Position numbers and translations under genes: made by a program. Shown here in pieces: positions 34,806 to 44,076 of a stretch of DNA of 57,593 bases. Location of the stretch: contig JAUNLD010000012.1 in assembly GCA_030532425.1 (NCBI GenBank), positions 1 through 57,593 on the forward strand. Direction: 5' to 3'. The notes beneath the pieces were generated by a model. That model made no database searches, was not told the DNA's origin, and saw only the letters and a program-made list of their open reading frames with translations. Position 1 is the first letter of the stretch. The number at the start of each line of letters is the position of its first letter. The DNA comes from Lautropia sp. (lineage in GTDB: Bacteria > Pseudomonadota > Gammaproteobacteria > Burkholderiales > Burkholderiaceae_E).

Positions 34806-35290
34806 TCGGCTGCCCCGTTGGCCTTGCCCTGCTGCCCCTTGCCAGCCTGACCATAGAGAAACTGGCTGATGAGGTTTTCCAGCAGGATCGCCGACTGTGT
34901 CAGCTCGATCTTGTCGCCATCCTGCAGCTCTTCGGTGTCGGCCCCCGGCTCCATGCCCAGGTATTGTTCACCCAGCAGCCCCGAGGTCATGATCTTCAGA
35001 GAAGAATCCTTGGGAAACTGATAGCGCGAATCCATCTCCAGATGCACCTTGGCCTGGTAGGTCTGCGGATCGAGGCTGATGTCGGTCACACGCCCGACCA
35101 CCACGCCGGCGCTGCGCACCGCCGCCTTGGGCTTCAGCCCACCAATGTTGTCGAACAGTGCTTCCAGTTCGTATCCCCCGCGAATCACCGCCGAGCCCGT
35201 GGCCGACACCCGGACCGCCAGGAAGAACAGCGCCAGGATGCCGGCCAGCACGAAGCAGCCCACCAGCAGGTCCATCGAATTCCGTTTCAT
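34802..35290 (-). CDS. mlaD: MCE-domain protein MlaD
   Basis: 162 aa. One N-terminal membrane helix (about 7-28) then a single MCE domain (LEALFDNIGGLKPKAAVRSAGVVVGRV, written here as LEALFDNIGG ... AGVVVGRVTDI). MlaD hexamers form the periplasmic lipid channel of MlaFEDB. A Gln/Gly/Lys-rich end follows the conserved LLENLISQFLYG segment. Confidence 0.96.
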   Translation of the reverse strand: MKRNSMDLLVGCFVLAGILALFFLAVRVSATGSAVIRGGYELEALFDNIGGLKPKAAVRSAGVVVGRVTDISLDPQTYQAKVHLEMDSRYQFPKDSSLKIMTSGLLGEQYLGMEPGADTEELQDGDKIELTQSAILLENLISQFLYGQAGKGQQGKANGAAE

Positions 35291-35326
35291 TGCTATCGCA
35301 CCTATTTCTTACGTATCGTTTCAGGC

Positions 35327-36109
35327 TCAGAGGCCACCAAACATCAGCGAGGTCAGCAGATAGTCGGTGGCCAGTACGGCCAGCGACGAGACCACCACCG
35401 TGGTGGTCGTGGCCCGTGCCACCCCTTCAGGTGTGGTCTCGGCCTCGTGCCCCACCACCAGGGCGATGAAGCCGCACAGCAGGGCGAACACCACACTCTT
35501 GATGAAGCCATTGACCACATCCATGTGGAAATCGACACCGCCCTGCATCTGTGACCAGAACGAGCCGGGATCGACGCCAATCATCTGCACGCCCACCACC
35601 CAGGCCCCCATGATGCCGACGGCCGAGAACAGCAGCGCCAGCAACGGCATCGACACCAGCACCGCCACGAAACGCGGCGCCAGCACACGCAACATCGGGT
35701 CGACGCCCATCATTTCCATGGCCAGCAGCTGTTCGCCACTTTTCATCAGGCCGATGCCGGCGGTGACCGAAGTACAGGCCCGGCCGGCGAACAGCAGCGC
35801 CGTCACCACCGGCCCCAGCTCGCGCAACAGCGACAGCGCCACCAGCAGGCCCAGCGAGGATTCGGCGCCATAGCGCTCCAGGTTGTAGTAGCCCTGCAGG
35901 CCCAGCACGAATCCCACGAAGAGGCCCGAGATCAGGACGATCGACAACGACCGGTTGCCGATGAAGTAGATCTGCTCGACGATCAGCCGTGGCCGGCGCA
36001 GCGCCAGCAACGACAGCCAGAACAGTTGCAGCAGAAAGCGCAGTGCAAAGCCGAGGTCATTGACAACCTGGCGTACCCAGGCGCCCAGGCGTTCGATCAG
36101 GCCGATCAT
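35327..36109 (-). CDS. mlaE: MlaE phospholipid transporter permease
   Basis: 260 aa, five to six membrane helices. The MlaE/TtgB signature is clear: FVGFVLGLQGYYNLERYG, LRELGPVVTALLFAGRACTS, EQLLAMEMMGVDPM. Inner-membrane permease of the Mla system; overlaps mlaF by 4 bases and precedes mlaD by 36. Confidence 0.97.
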   Translation of the reverse strand: MIGLIERLGAWVRQVVNDLGFALRFLLQLFWLSLLALRRPRLIVEQIYFIGNRSLSIVLISGLFVGFVLGLQGYYNLERYGAESSLGLLVALSLLRELGPVVTALLFAGRACTSVTAGIGLMKSGEQLLAMEMMGVDPMLRVLAPRFVAVLVSMPLLALLFSAVGIMGAWVVGVQMIGVDPGSFWSQMQGGVDFHMDVVNGFIKSVVFALLCGFIALVVGHEAETTPEGVARATTTTVVVSSLAVLATDYLLTSLMFGGL

Positions 36110-36906
36110 AGGCCAAGGTCCTCCTGGATGGGGCGCGCGGGGTAATGGAAGGCCACCGGGCCATCGCGCTTGCCATTGAGAAACTGCACCACATGCGGAT
36201 TGGTCGAGGCCATCAGCTCGGCCGGCGTGCCTTCGCCGATGATCGTGCCACCACTCATCACGTAGGCATAATCGACGATCTCGAAAGTTTCCTGCACGTC
36301 GTGGGTGACCAGGATCGAGGTCGACCCCAGCGCATCGTTGAGCGTGCGGATCAGGTGGGCAATGGTACCCAGCGAGATCGGGTCCAGCCCGGCAAAGGGC
36401 TCGTCATACATCAGCAGCGCCGGGTCGAGCGCGATCGAGCGTGCCAGTGCCACCCGCCGCGCCATGCCGCCTGAAATTTCGGACGGCTTCAGGTGGGCCG
36501 CGCCGCGCAGCCCAACGGCATTGAGCTTCATCAGCACCAGGTCACGGATCATCGACTCGGGCAGATCCGTCTGCTCGCGCAGCGGGAAGGCCACGTTGTC
36601 GAAGATGTTCAGGTCGGTGAACAGCGCCCCGAACTGGAACAGCATGCCCAGGTGCCGGCGTGCCTTGTAGATGTCGCGCTTGCCCAGCGAATGCACGTCG
36701 ATGCCGTTGACCATCACCTTGCCGCTCAGTGGTCGCAGCTGGGCTGCGATCAGGCGCAACACCGTGGTCTTTCCGCTACCCGAGCCACCCATCAGGGCCA
36801 CCACCGAGCCGCGCCGGAACTTCATGGAGATGTCCTTGAGAATCATCCGCTCGGGTGTGTAACCAAAGCTCAACGACTCGATGGACAATAGCGTATCGTT
36901 ATCCAA
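36106..36906 (-). CDS. mlaF: MlaF phospholipid transporter ATP-binding protein
   Basis: 266 aa if read from the TTG at 36906; another TTG at 36888 is possible and no ATG precedes the conserved LSIESLSFGYTPERM, so a non-ATG start is required. Walker A GGSGSGKTT, signature EISGGMARRV, Walker B LLMYDEPFAGLDP. ATPase of MlaFEDB. First gene of the long - strand run that extends to tatC. Confidence 0.95.
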   Translation of the reverse strand: MDNDTLLSIESLSFGYTPERMILKDISMKFRRGSVVALMGGSGSGKTTVLRLIAAQLRPLSGKVMVNGIDVHSLGKRDIYKARRHLGMLFQFGALFTDLNIFDNVAFPLREQTDLPESMIRDLVLMKLNAVGLRGAAHLKPSEISGGMARRVALARSIALDPALLMYDEPFAGLDPISLGTIAHLIRTLNDALGSTSILVTHDVQETFEIVDYAYVMSGGTIIGEGTPAELMASTNPHVVQFLNGKRDGPVAFHYPARPIQEDLGL

Positions 36907-37287
36907 ATCAACCCAGCCGAAAAAAGCAGCCAGCTACCCTATCACGAAAGCCCGGTAGCACAGCTCAAAAAAGCCTTCCCGCCAGCCACACGGCGGGCGC
37001 TGCATGCTGTCGTGCAACATCCGTGCGCATCGGAGCAACACCTCGCAGCCCTCTGCCCCGTTCTGCCGGACCCGGGCCAGCCCGGGGAACAGCAGATACC
37101 CGCCAAATTACTGAACGATCAGTCAGTATAACGGCGCAATCCGGCGACGTCCACGCCGTCCCCATCCTGCGCACAGGGGAAATCGACAGACGGTCAGCCG
37201 GCACACTCTCCTCTATACTGATTACTGATCTGCCATGAGTTGCCCGGCAGCCAGCCCTGCCCCATCCCGAACCGATTGGCCCCACCG
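36907..37287. promoter_or_regulatory. Divergent mlaF / kdsD intergenic region
   Basis: About 380 bases without a gene, between divergent transcription units for outer-membrane lipid asymmetry (mla) and LPS synthesis (kdsD onwards). Two + strand -10-like boxes are seen, TATAAC (37127-37132) and TATACT (37214-37219), neither with a strong -35 at normal spacing. The near-palindrome at 37109-37128 is listed separately. Confidence 0.5.
37109..37128. promoter_or_regulatory. Candidate operator (near-perfect palindrome)
   Basis: TACTGAACGATCAGTCAGTA matches its own reverse complement at 16 of 20 positions: outer arms TACTGA/TCAGTA and a central GATC are perfect. It overlaps the TATAAC box at 37127. 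Length and form resemble operators of TetR-family repressors. No regulator gene lies next to it. Confidence 0.35.
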
Positions 37288-38295
37288 GTGAACCTCCAGT
37301 CTCCCCCCCTTCCCGCCGCCCTGGCCGACGCGCCACTGATCGACCGCGCCCGGCAGGTGCTGGCGATCGAGGCCGATGCCATCCGCCAGCTCAGCCACAG
37401 CATCGACGCCGACTTTGCCGCCGCCTGCCGGATGATCCTGGCCTGCCGGGGCAGGGTCATCGTCAGTGGCATGGGCAAGTCGGGACACATCGCCCGCAAG
37501 ATTGCCGCCACGCTGGCCTCCACCGGCACGCCGGCCTTCTTCGTCCACCCCGCAGAGGCCAGCCACGGCGACCTGGGCATGGTCACGCCCGATGACGTGT
37601 TCATCGCGCTCTCCAACTCGGGCCGCACCGACGAACTGCTCACCATCATCCCGCAGGTCAGGCGCGCCGGCACGGCGCTGATCGCCCTGACGGGTGACGC
37701 CGACTCGCCGCTGGCCCGGCACGCCGACATTCATCTGTATGCCGGCGCCGCACAAGAGGCCTGCCCGCTCAACCTGGCCCCCACCGCCAGCACCACCGCC
37801 GCGCTGGCCCTGGGCGATGCACTGGCCGTCGCACTGCTTGAGGCACGCGGCTTCGGCAGCGAAGACTTTGCCCGTTCGCACCCCGGTGGTGCGCTGGGCC
37901 GGCGCCTGCTCACCCACGTGGCCGACATCATGCGCCAGGGCGACGACCTGCCCACCTGCCGGCCCGATGCCCTGTTCACCGACGCCCTGCTGGAAATCAG
38001 CCGCAAGCGCATGGGCATGGTGGCCGTGCTGGACGACGACGACCGGATCGTCGGCATCTTCACTGACGGCGACCTGCGTCGCGTCTTCAGCCGAGCCACG
38101 CCCGACCTGGCCACCCTCACCATCGGCGCGGTGATGACGGCCACCCCCGTTACCATCGCGCCCGGCGCACTGGCCGTCGAGGCCGTCCGCATCATGGAGT
38201 CACGCCGGATCACCCAGATCCTGGTCGCCGATGCGGAGCGCCGCCTGCTGGGTGCCCTTCACTTTCATGACCTGCTGGTCGCCAAGGTGGTCTGA
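37288..38295 (+). CDS. kdsD: D-arabinose 5-phosphate isomerase
   Basis: 335 aa from a GTG at 37288 (NLQSPPLPAALADAPLID follows); TTGs at 37240 and 37276 are also in frame and no ATG is available. KdsD converts ribulose 5-phosphate to arabinose 5-phosphate, the first step of Kdo synthesis. A SIS domain (SGMGKSGHIARKIAATLASTG, read as GMGKSGHIARK ... ASTGTPAFFVHP, HGDLGMV, ALSNSGRTDE) is followed by two CBS domains (ADIMRQGDDLP, FTDGDLRRVF, VMTATPVTIAPG). Confidence 0.95.
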   Translation: MNLQSPPLPAALADAPLIDRARQVLAIEADAIRQLSHSIDADFAAACRMILACRGRVIVSGMGKSGHIARKIAATLASTGTPAFFVHPAEASHGDLGMVTPDDVFIALSNSGRTDELLTIIPQVRRAGTALIALTGDADSPLARHADIHLYAGAAQEACPLNLAPTASTTAALALGDALAVALLEARGFGSEDFARSHPGGALGRRLLTHVADIMRQGDDLPTCRPDALFTDALLEISRKRMGMVAVLDDDDRIVGIFTDGDLRRVFSRATPDLATLTIGAVMTATPVTIAPGALAVEAVRIMESRRITQILVADAERRLLGALHFHDLLVAKVV

Positions 38296-38840
38296 TGGAC
38301 ATTCTCGCTGCTGCCCGCCACATCCGCCTGCTGGCGATGGATATCGATGGCACCCTCACCGACGGCCGCATCTGGATCGGCCCCCAGGGTGAAACCGCCA
38401 AGTCCTTCTCGGTCCGTGACGGCTTCGGCCTGACGCTGTTGCGCAAGGCCGGCATCGAACTGGCCATCATCACCGGCCGCCAATCGCCCATCGTCGCCCA
38501 ACGCGCCCGTGAGCTGGGCATCCCCCACGTCTTCCAGGGCGTCCCCGACAAGCTGGGCGTGCTGCGCACGCTCGGCGAACAGCTGGGCATCGGCCTGCAC
38601 CAGACCGCCTTCATCGGTGACGACTGGCCCGATCTGGCAGCCATGCAGGCCTGTGCGCTGCCAGCCGCCCCGGCCGATGCCGTGGCCGAGGTGAAGGCCG
38701 TAGCCCGCTGGGTGGCCACTGCCAGGGCCGGCAAGGGGGCGGTGCGCGAATTTGCCGACTTCCTGCTGGCCAGCCGCGGTGAGCGTGAGCCCCTGCTGGC
38801 CCACTTCCGGGGCGATCCTCCCCCGGCAGGCCAACGCTGA
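38295..38840 (+). CDS. kdsC: 3-deoxy-D-manno-octulosonate 8-phosphate phosphatase
   Basis: 181 aa. HAD-superfamily phosphatase that releases Kdo from Kdo 8-phosphate. Nucleophile motif MDIDGTLTDGR, ITGR (motif II), K in PDKLGVL and GDDWPDL (motif IV) are all present. The start overlaps the kdsD stop by one base (TGATG). Confidence 0.96.
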   Translation: MDILAAARHIRLLAMDIDGTLTDGRIWIGPQGETAKSFSVRDGFGLTLLRKAGIELAIITGRQSPIVAQRARELGIPHVFQGVPDKLGVLRTLGEQLGIGLHQTAFIGDDWPDLAAMQACALPAAPADAVAEVKAVARWVATARAGKGAVREFADFLLASRGEREPLLAHFRGDPPPAGQR

Positions 38841-38870
38841 TCCCGCCCCATCGATGCGTTCACCCCGACG

Positions 38871-39536
38871 ATGAGTCCCCGTCTTTTCGACCGCCTGGCC
38901 GGCACCGCCTCGGTGCTGATCCTGATCGCACTGGGCATGAGCAGCTATTACTTTGCCAAGAAGGCCGAGCAGGGCCAGGCCGCCCCGCCGGTCGCCGGCC
39001 GCCCCGACCCCGACTACTTCGTCGACCGGATGACGCTGATGCGGGCCGATGCCACCGGTGCACCCTCGGTGCGGGTCGAAGCCGAGCGGATGCTGCACTA
39101 CCCGCTGGAGCAGCGCGTCGAGTTTGCCAATCCGCTCATCATCTCGCTGGACGAACGCCAGCCGCTGATGACGGTGCGTGCCAGACGGGGCAGCGCACTC
39201 GATACCGGCGACATCGCCGAGCTATACGATGAGGTCCAGATACGCCGGGCCGCCTCCGGGCGCGACCCCGAGCTGCTGCTCGACACCAGCACCGCCACCA
39301 TCGACATGGCCCGCCGCCTGATCTTTTCCGATGCCCCGGTCCAGATGCAGGCGGGCGACAACCGTCTCGACGGCATCGGCATGGTGGTGGACGAGCACAC
39401 CCGCCAGCTGCGGCTCAAGCGTCGCGTGCAGGGCCACTTCCCGGCCACACCGGCCACGGCCGCCAAGCCCTCGGCCCCTGCGGCCCCGCTCACCGACACG
39501 CCAAAAAAAGCGGATGATGCACGCGCTTCGGGCTAA
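38871..39536 (+). CDS. lptC: LPS export system protein LptC
   Basis: 221 aa. One N-terminal membrane helix (about 9-28) and a periplasmic beta-jellyroll (YFVDRMTLMRADATGAPSVRVEA ..., ELLLDTSTATIDMARRLIFSDAPVQM as separate stretches). LptC receives LPS from LptB2FG and passes it to LptA. The last 35 residues are Ala/Pro/Thr-rich. Order kdsD-kdsC-lptC-lptA-lptB is conserved. Confidence 0.93.
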   Translation: MSPRLFDRLAGTASVLILIALGMSSYYFAKKAEQGQAAPPVAGRPDPDYFVDRMTLMRADATGAPSVRVEAERMLHYPLEQRVEFANPLIISLDERQPLMTVRARRGSALDTGDIAELYDEVQIRRAASGRDPELLLDTSTATIDMARRLIFSDAPVQMQAGDNRLDGIGMVVDEHTRQLRLKRRVQGHFPATPATAAKPSAPAAPLTDTPKKADDARASG

Positions 39537-39606
39537 ACTTCTGGATTGGCAAGGTGCCCACCCAGCGGGCACGGAGGCCATTGCGCAACCCGCCCCGAGA
39601 ACCTGC

Positions 39607-40266
39607 ATGACAGCCGCCCGATCCACGGTCAGTCCCCTGCTCCACCTGCCGGTGGCGATGCTGGCAGCGCTGCTGCTGGTCTGTCCGCCGGCCAGTGCCG
39701 AACGCGCCGACCGCGACAAGCCGATCAACATCGAATCGGATCACCTGGAATACAACGACGCCACCAAGGTCTCCACCTTCACGGGCAAGGTCGTGCTCAC
39801 CAAAGGCACCATCCGCATCCAGGGCAACCGGATGGTGCTCAGGCAGGTGGGCCCCAACGCACAGACGGTGCAGGTCAATGGCCAGCAGGCCAGCTTTCGC
39901 CAGAAGCGTGACGGCATGGAGCAATACATCCACGGCCTGGCCGACCAGATCTTCTACGACTCGCGCTCTGAAAAGGTAACGCTCACGGGCCGTGCACGAC
40001 TGCACCGCCAGAACTGCAACCAGCCCGTCGACGAGATCACCGGCGGCATCATCGTCTACAACGCCAGCACCGAAACCTTCACCGTCGACGGCCAGCAGCG
40101 CGGTGAACGCGGCGGCCGGGTGCGCATCATCATCCAGCCCAACGGCACGCAGGACGATGCCCAGCCGCGCAACGCCGCACCCTGCCCCCCCGGATCGCCC
40201 CTGCCCCTGACCGAATCCCCGCGGCTCTCCCCTCCGGCCCCGGCCACGCCCAGGCGCCAGCCCTGA
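39607..40266 (+). CDS. lptA: LPS transport periplasmic protein LptA
   Basis: 219 aa from the ATG at 39607, which gives a normal signal peptide (about 1-29, ending CPPASA); in-frame ATGs at 39514 and 39517 would overlap lptC. The OstA-like core is clear: [38 protein letters not shown] and [21 protein letters not shown], each a jellyroll strand pair. LptA builds the periplasmic bridge for LPS. The C-terminal 35 residues are proline-rich and probably disordered. Confidence 0.95.
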   Translation: MTAARSTVSPLLHLPVAMLAALLLVCPPASAERADRDKPINIESDHLEYNDATKVSTFTGKVVLTKGTIRIQGNRMVLRQVGPNAQTVQVNGQQASFRQKRDGMEQYIHGLADQIFYDSRSEKVTLTGRARLHRQNCNQPVDEITGGIIVYNASTETFTVDGQQRGERGGRVRIIIQPNGTQDDAQPRNAAPCPPGSPLPLTESPRLSPPAPATPRRQP

Positions 40267-40289
40267 TCCCTGCCCCGGTCCCTGCCATC

Positions 40290-41069
40290 ATGCCCCAGAC
40301 CACGCCCGCCCCTCCTGCCCGTGCCACCAACAGCCGCCTGAAGGCCGAGCACCTGATGAAGGCCTACAGTGGCCGTGTGGTGGTCAAGGACGTGTCGCTG
40401 GAAGTCTCCAGCGGGCAGGTGGTGGGGCTGCTGGGGCGCAACGGGGCCGGCAAGACCACCTGTTTCTACATGATCGCCGGCCTGGTCGCCACCGACGCCG
40501 GCAACATCGAGCTGGACGGCCATTCGATCAGCCACCTGCCGATCCACCGCCGTGCCCGCCTCGGGCTGTCGTATCTGCCGCAAGAAGCGTCGGTGTTTCG
40601 CAAGCTCAGCGTCGAGGAGAACATCCTTGCCGTGCTGGAACTCCAGGTGGATGAACGCGGCCGCACCATTCGCCGCGACGAACAGAAGCGCCGCCTCGAA
40701 TCGCTGCTGAAAGAACTGCAGATCGACCATATCCGTGACAACACCTCGATCTCGCTGTCCGGGGGTGAACGTCGCCGCGTCGAGATTGCCCGCGCACTGG
40801 CCAGCTCGCCGCGATTCATCCTGCTCGACGAACCTTTCGCCGGTGTCGACCCGATTGCCGTGATCGAGATCCAGCGCATCGTCAATCTGCTGAAAAACCG
40901 GGAGATCGGCGTACTCATCACCGATCACAACGTCCGCGAAACCCTTGGCATCTGCGACAGAGCCTATATCATTAACGACGGTGTCGTGCTGGCCTCCGGC
41001 TCGCCCGACGAGATCATCCAGGACGAGCGGGTCCGCAAGGCCTACCTGGGCGAAGATTTCCGCATGTAG
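40290..41069 (+). CDS. lptB: LPS export ABC transporter ATP-binding protein LptB
   Basis: 259 aa. Walker [11 protein letters not shown]-loop LPQEAS, signature [15 protein letters not shown], Walker [14 protein letters not shown], switch H in [10 protein letters not shown]. LptB powers extraction of LPS from the inner membrane with LptFG (not in this window). About 16 residues at the N-terminus are a Pro/Ala extension before the conserved start. Confidence 0.98.
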   Translation: MPQTTPAPPARATNSRLKAEHLMKAYSGRVVVKDVSLEVSSGQVVGLLGRNGAGKTTCFYMIAGLVATDAGNIELDGHSISHLPIHRRARLGLSYLPQEASVFRKLSVEENILAVLELQVDERGRTIRRDEQKRRLESLLKELQIDHIRDNTSISLSGGERRRVEIARALASSPRFILLDEPFAGVDPIAVIEIQRIVNLLKNREIGVLITDHNVRETLGICDRAYIINDGVVLASGSPDEIIQDERVRKAYLGEDFRM

Positions 41070-41200
41070 CGCCCCCACCCTCCCGTCCGTCGGCCCGCGC
41101 AGCCCCTGCGCGTGCGGTGCACGCGTATCGGTGTACCTTCACCCGGCCAGGACCACGCCCTGCATCCGCATGGCGAAGCCCCCGGCGGACAGGAGCCTTC

Positions 41201-42823
41201 ATGAAGCCCTCGCTTCAGGTACGACAGACCCAACAACTCAAGCTCACCGCCCAGCTGCACCAGAGCTTTCACCTGCTGCAGATTTCCACCGTCGACCTGG
41301 ACCAGGAGATCGAGCAGGCCGTCGATGCCAACCCCTTCCTGGAGCGCCTCGACGACCAGTGGCAGGACACCGTCAGCCTGGCCCCAGACAGCAGCCTGCG
41401 CTACCGCACGGGTGCTGACGACTGGCCTGCCCCCGACCAGACACAGACACCTGCCGCCCCCGACCACCCCGGACAGGAAACCGACCGCACCGCCACCGAC
41501 GAAGCCTACACCGAGTACGCGGCCGCCCCCGATCCCGAGGACAGCCCCTGGGGCAGCGAAACCGCCAGTGGCGGCCCGCCCCCCGAAGGCGACGACGATG
41601 CCGTGGGCGCAACCTTCATCCCCGGCGAATCGCTGCACGAGCACCTGCGCGAACAGCTGCGCGGCACCTTGTGCAGTGCCCGCCAGCGCCAGCTCATCGA
41701 GATCCTGATCGAAGAGATCGACGAACGCGGCTATCTGGTCACGCCGCTGGCCGAGCTGCACACCGAACTGCTGGCTGGCGACGATGTCGAGCCGGGCGAA
41801 CTGGAACAGGCATTGCGCACCCTGCAGGGCTTCGACCCCACCGGTGTCGGCGCCCGCGACCTGGCCGAATGCCTGTGGCTGCAACTGCACGAGCTCGGCA
41901 ACGAACACCCCGATGACCCCGTCATCGCGCTGGCCGACCGGATCGTGCGCGACGACCTGCTGCCGATGGTGGCCAGCCACGAATTCGACAAGCTGTGCAA
42001 GCTGCTGCGCAGCCCCGAGGCACTGCTGAGCGAGGCACTCAGGCTGATCCGCCGCCTCGATCCGCGCCCCGGCAACCGCTACAGCGCCGAACCGCCCGCC
42101 TATGTGCGCCCCGACGTGATCGTGCGGCGCCGCGGCCTGGGCTGGCAGGCCGTGCTCAACCGCCACGTGGTCCCCGACCTGCGGGTAAACCCTGAATACG
42201 CCCGGCTGTTCAAAAACCACCAAAGCACCAAGACTTCATCCCCATCTCCGGCAACTGAGGCACAATCAGGACAGGTAGACGGCTTGCCGACAAGCGCTGC
42301 TGCCGCACCGTCCGGTGCCCCCGAAGCCCCTCCGGTCGACGACAGCCTTGGCAAGCAGTTGCAGGAAGCCCAGTGGATGGTCAAGAATGTCCAGCAACGC
42401 TTCGAGACGATCCTGCGCGTGTCGCAGGCCATCGTTGATCGCCAGCTGGCTTTCTTCGAGCAGGGTGCCGTCGGCATGCAGCCGCTGGTGCTGCGCGAGA
42501 TCGCCGATGCCGTCGGGCTGGCCGAATCCACGATTTCTCGCGCAACCACCCAGAAATACATGGCCACCCCCCACGGGGTGTTTGAACTCAAGCATTTTTT
42601 CGGTAGCCACGTGGCAACCGAAAGTGGCGGAACCGTCTCCAGCACGGCCATCCGCGAGCTGATCCGGCAATTCATCGATCAGGAGGTACCAACCCAGCCA
42701 TTGTCTGACAACCAGCTCACCGAACTGCTTGGCCAGCGAGGCATCATCGTCGCGCGTCGCACCGTGGCCAAATACCGGGAGTCCCTTGGAAAGCTCCCGG
42801 CGGCCCAACGGAAGATTCGCTGA
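41201..42823 (+). CDS. rpoN: RNA polymerase sigma-54 factor
   Basis: 540 aa from the ATG at 41201 with AGGAG 5 bases upstream; the frame is open back to a GTG at 41117. Region I (LQVRQTQQLKLTAQLHQSFHLLQ) contacts enhancer-binding proteins. Region II (about 55-140) is acidic. The core-binding domain spans about 145-335, followed by a helix-turn-helix (LREIADAVGLAESTISRATTQKY) and the RpoN box ARRTVAKYRE (518-527) that reads the -24 element. Residues about 338-384 form a Ser/Ala/Pro-rich insertion ahead of LQEAQWMVKNVQQRFETIL. Confidence 0.97.
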   Translation: MKPSLQVRQTQQLKLTAQLHQSFHLLQISTVDLDQEIEQAVDANPFLERLDDQWQDTVSLAPDSSLRYRTGADDWPAPDQTQTPAAPDHPGQETDRTATDEAYTEYAAAPDPEDSPWGSETASGGPPPEGDDDAVGATFIPGESLHEHLREQLRGTLCSARQRQLIEILIEEIDERGYLVTPLAELHTELLAGDDVEPGELEQALRTLQGFDPTGVGARDLAECLWLQLHELGNEHPDDPVIALADRIVRDDLLPMVASHEFDKLCKLLRSPEALLSEALRLIRRLDPRPGNRYSAEPPAYVRPDVIVRRRGLGWQAVLNRHVVPDLRVNPEYARLFKNHQSTKTSSPSPATEAQSGQVDGLPTSAAAAPSGAPEAPPVDDSLGKQLQEAQWMVKNVQQRFETILRVSQAIVDRQLAFFEQGAVGMQPLVLREIADAVGLAESTISRATTQKYMATPHGVFELKHFFGSHVATESGGTVSSTAIRELIRQFIDQEVPTQPLSDNQLTELLGQRGIIVARRTVAKYRESLGKLPAAQRKIR

Positions 42824-42869
42824 CACCACGCCGGCCCAGCGTGGATTCTCATTTTCAGGAGTATCAGGC

Positions 42870-43196
42870 ATGAACCTCTCCATCAGCGGACACCACGTCG
42901 AAGTCACCCCGGCGCTGCGCGAATACGTCACCAGCAAGCTGGTGCGCATCCGCAACCATTTCGACCACGTGATCGATGTTTCGGTCATCCTTTCGGTCGA
43001 AAAACTCGCCCAGCGTGCCGAAGTGACCCTGCGTGTCACCGGCAAGGACATCTTTGCCGAAGCCACCCATGCCGACCTGTATGCCGCCGTCGACACCCTG
43101 ATGGACAAGCTCGACCGGCAGGTCATCAAGTACAAGCAGAAGCGGCAGGATCACAGCCACAGCCCGCTGAAACGTCAGCCGATCCCGGCGGTCTGA
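42870..43196 (+). CDS. hpf: Ribosome hibernation promoting factor, short form
   Basis: 108 aa from the ATG at 42870, with AGGAG 8 bases upstream. MNLSISGHHVEVTPALREYV and the FDHVIDVSVILSVEK and AEVTLRVTGKDIFAEA strands mark the S30AE/HPF family. It lacks the C-terminal dimerisation domain of long HPF. It binds the 30S subunit in stationary phase. Downstream of rpoN as in most proteobacteria. Confidence 0.95.
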   Translation: MNLSISGHHVEVTPALREYVTSKLVRIRNHFDHVIDVSVILSVEKLAQRAEVTLRVTGKDIFAEATHADLYAAVDTLMDKLDRQVIKYKQKRQDHSHSPLKRQPIPAV

Positions 43197-43220
43197 CACC
43201 CCGAGTTGTCGTCAGCCCTT

Positions 43221-43247
43221 GCAAAGGCGCCCGCGTGGCGCCTTTGC
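43221..43247 (+). terminator. Terminator-like hairpin after hpf
   Basis: Perfect 11-bp stem GCAAAGGCGCC / GGCGCCTTTGC with a 5-base loop (CGCGT), 25 bases after the hpf stop. The following TTC is a poor T-run but the stem is strong. It is followed within 225 bases by a new promoter, consistent with separate expression of ptsN. Confidence 0.6.
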
Positions 43248-43447
43248 TTCGCCCCCATGGGCCTGTCTCCAGCCATCCGCCTGGGCGCCCACGGCATCTT
43301 TTTGTATCAGCCCCCCTGCGCAGGTCTGGTCGGGCACCTCAAGCATCGGCCGCAACCTCCTGAATCCAAAGGGAAAGCCCTGAAAATCCAGGCCGGATGG
43401 CTGCCCCTGCATGCCACCATTGCTCACCTCTGGGCGTCCGCATGGGC

Positions 43448-43476
43448 TATTGCCATGCAACAAAGCCTCCTATAAT
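43448..43476 (+). promoter_or_regulatory. Sigma-70 promoter for ptsN
   Basis: A consensus TATAAT lies at 43471-43476. TATTGC (43448-43453) is 17 bases upstream; TTGCCA (43450-43455, five of six consensus) is 15 upstream. Either pairing gives a leader of about 125 bases before ptsN. The rest of 43197-43605 contains no gene I can support. Confidence 0.55.
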
Positions 43477-43605
43477 GGGCATTCCACGATCCAATTCCGG
43501 CACGGCGGGGTTCGTGCAGCAGGTTCGCAGGTTCCCGGCCCCCTGGCCGTCACCCCATCCCGTCTGCCCCACCCCGGCTGCCTGTCGAATACGGGTAGAC
43601 AACAG

Positions 43606-44076
43606 ATGAACCGCATCTCGAAGCTACTTTCCGCCCGCGACATCCTGCTCGATGTCCCGGCGACCAGCAAGAAACGGCTGTTCGAGCACGCAGCGCTGCT
43701 CTTCGAGAACGAACATCGGCTCGAACGCCAGAAGGTATTCGATTCGCTGTTCGCCCGCGAACGCCTGGGTTCCACCGGCCTGGGCAAGCAGGTGGCCATT
43801 CCGCACGGCCGCATCCGCAACCTCAAGACCCCGCTGATCGCCGTGCTGCGCAGCGAAAACGGCATCCCCTTCGATGCCCCCGATGGCGAGCCCGTGCGTC
43901 TGCTGCTGGTGTTGCTGGTGCCCGAGCACGCCACCGAAGAACACCTCGAAATCCTGTCCGAGCTGGCCGAGCTGCTGTCCGACGACAGCCTCCGTGACAC
44001 CCTGCTCACCGCCAACGATCCGGCCCAGATCTACCGCACGCTGGCCACCTGGGAACCCGTCCGCCCAGCTGCCTGA
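43606..44076 (+). CDS. ptsN: Nitrogen PTS EIIA component
   Basis: 156 aa. EIIA-Ntr receives phosphate through the regulatory PTS and modulates nitrogen, potassium and envelope responses. The phosphorylated histidine is H67 in GKQVAIPHGRI, with the preceding FDSLFARERLGSTGLG segment typical. The ATG lacks a strong ribosome-binding site; the frame is open upstream but does not resemble the family. It lies next to hprK, whose HPr-kinase relative acts on the same relay in betaproteobacteria. Confidence 0.95.
   Translation: MNRISKLLSARDILLDVPATSKKRLFEHAALLFENEHRLERQKVFDSLFARERLGSTGLGKQVAIPHGRIRNLKTPLIAVLRSENGIPFDAPDGEPVRLLLVLLVPEHATEEHLEILSELAELLSDDSLRDTLLTANDPAQIYRTLATWEPVRPAA

Noticed and set aside
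43411-43605. N-terminal extension of ptsN
   Set aside because: It would run through the TATAAT promoter and shows no family similarity; the ATG at 43606 aligns with EIIA-Ntr proteins.
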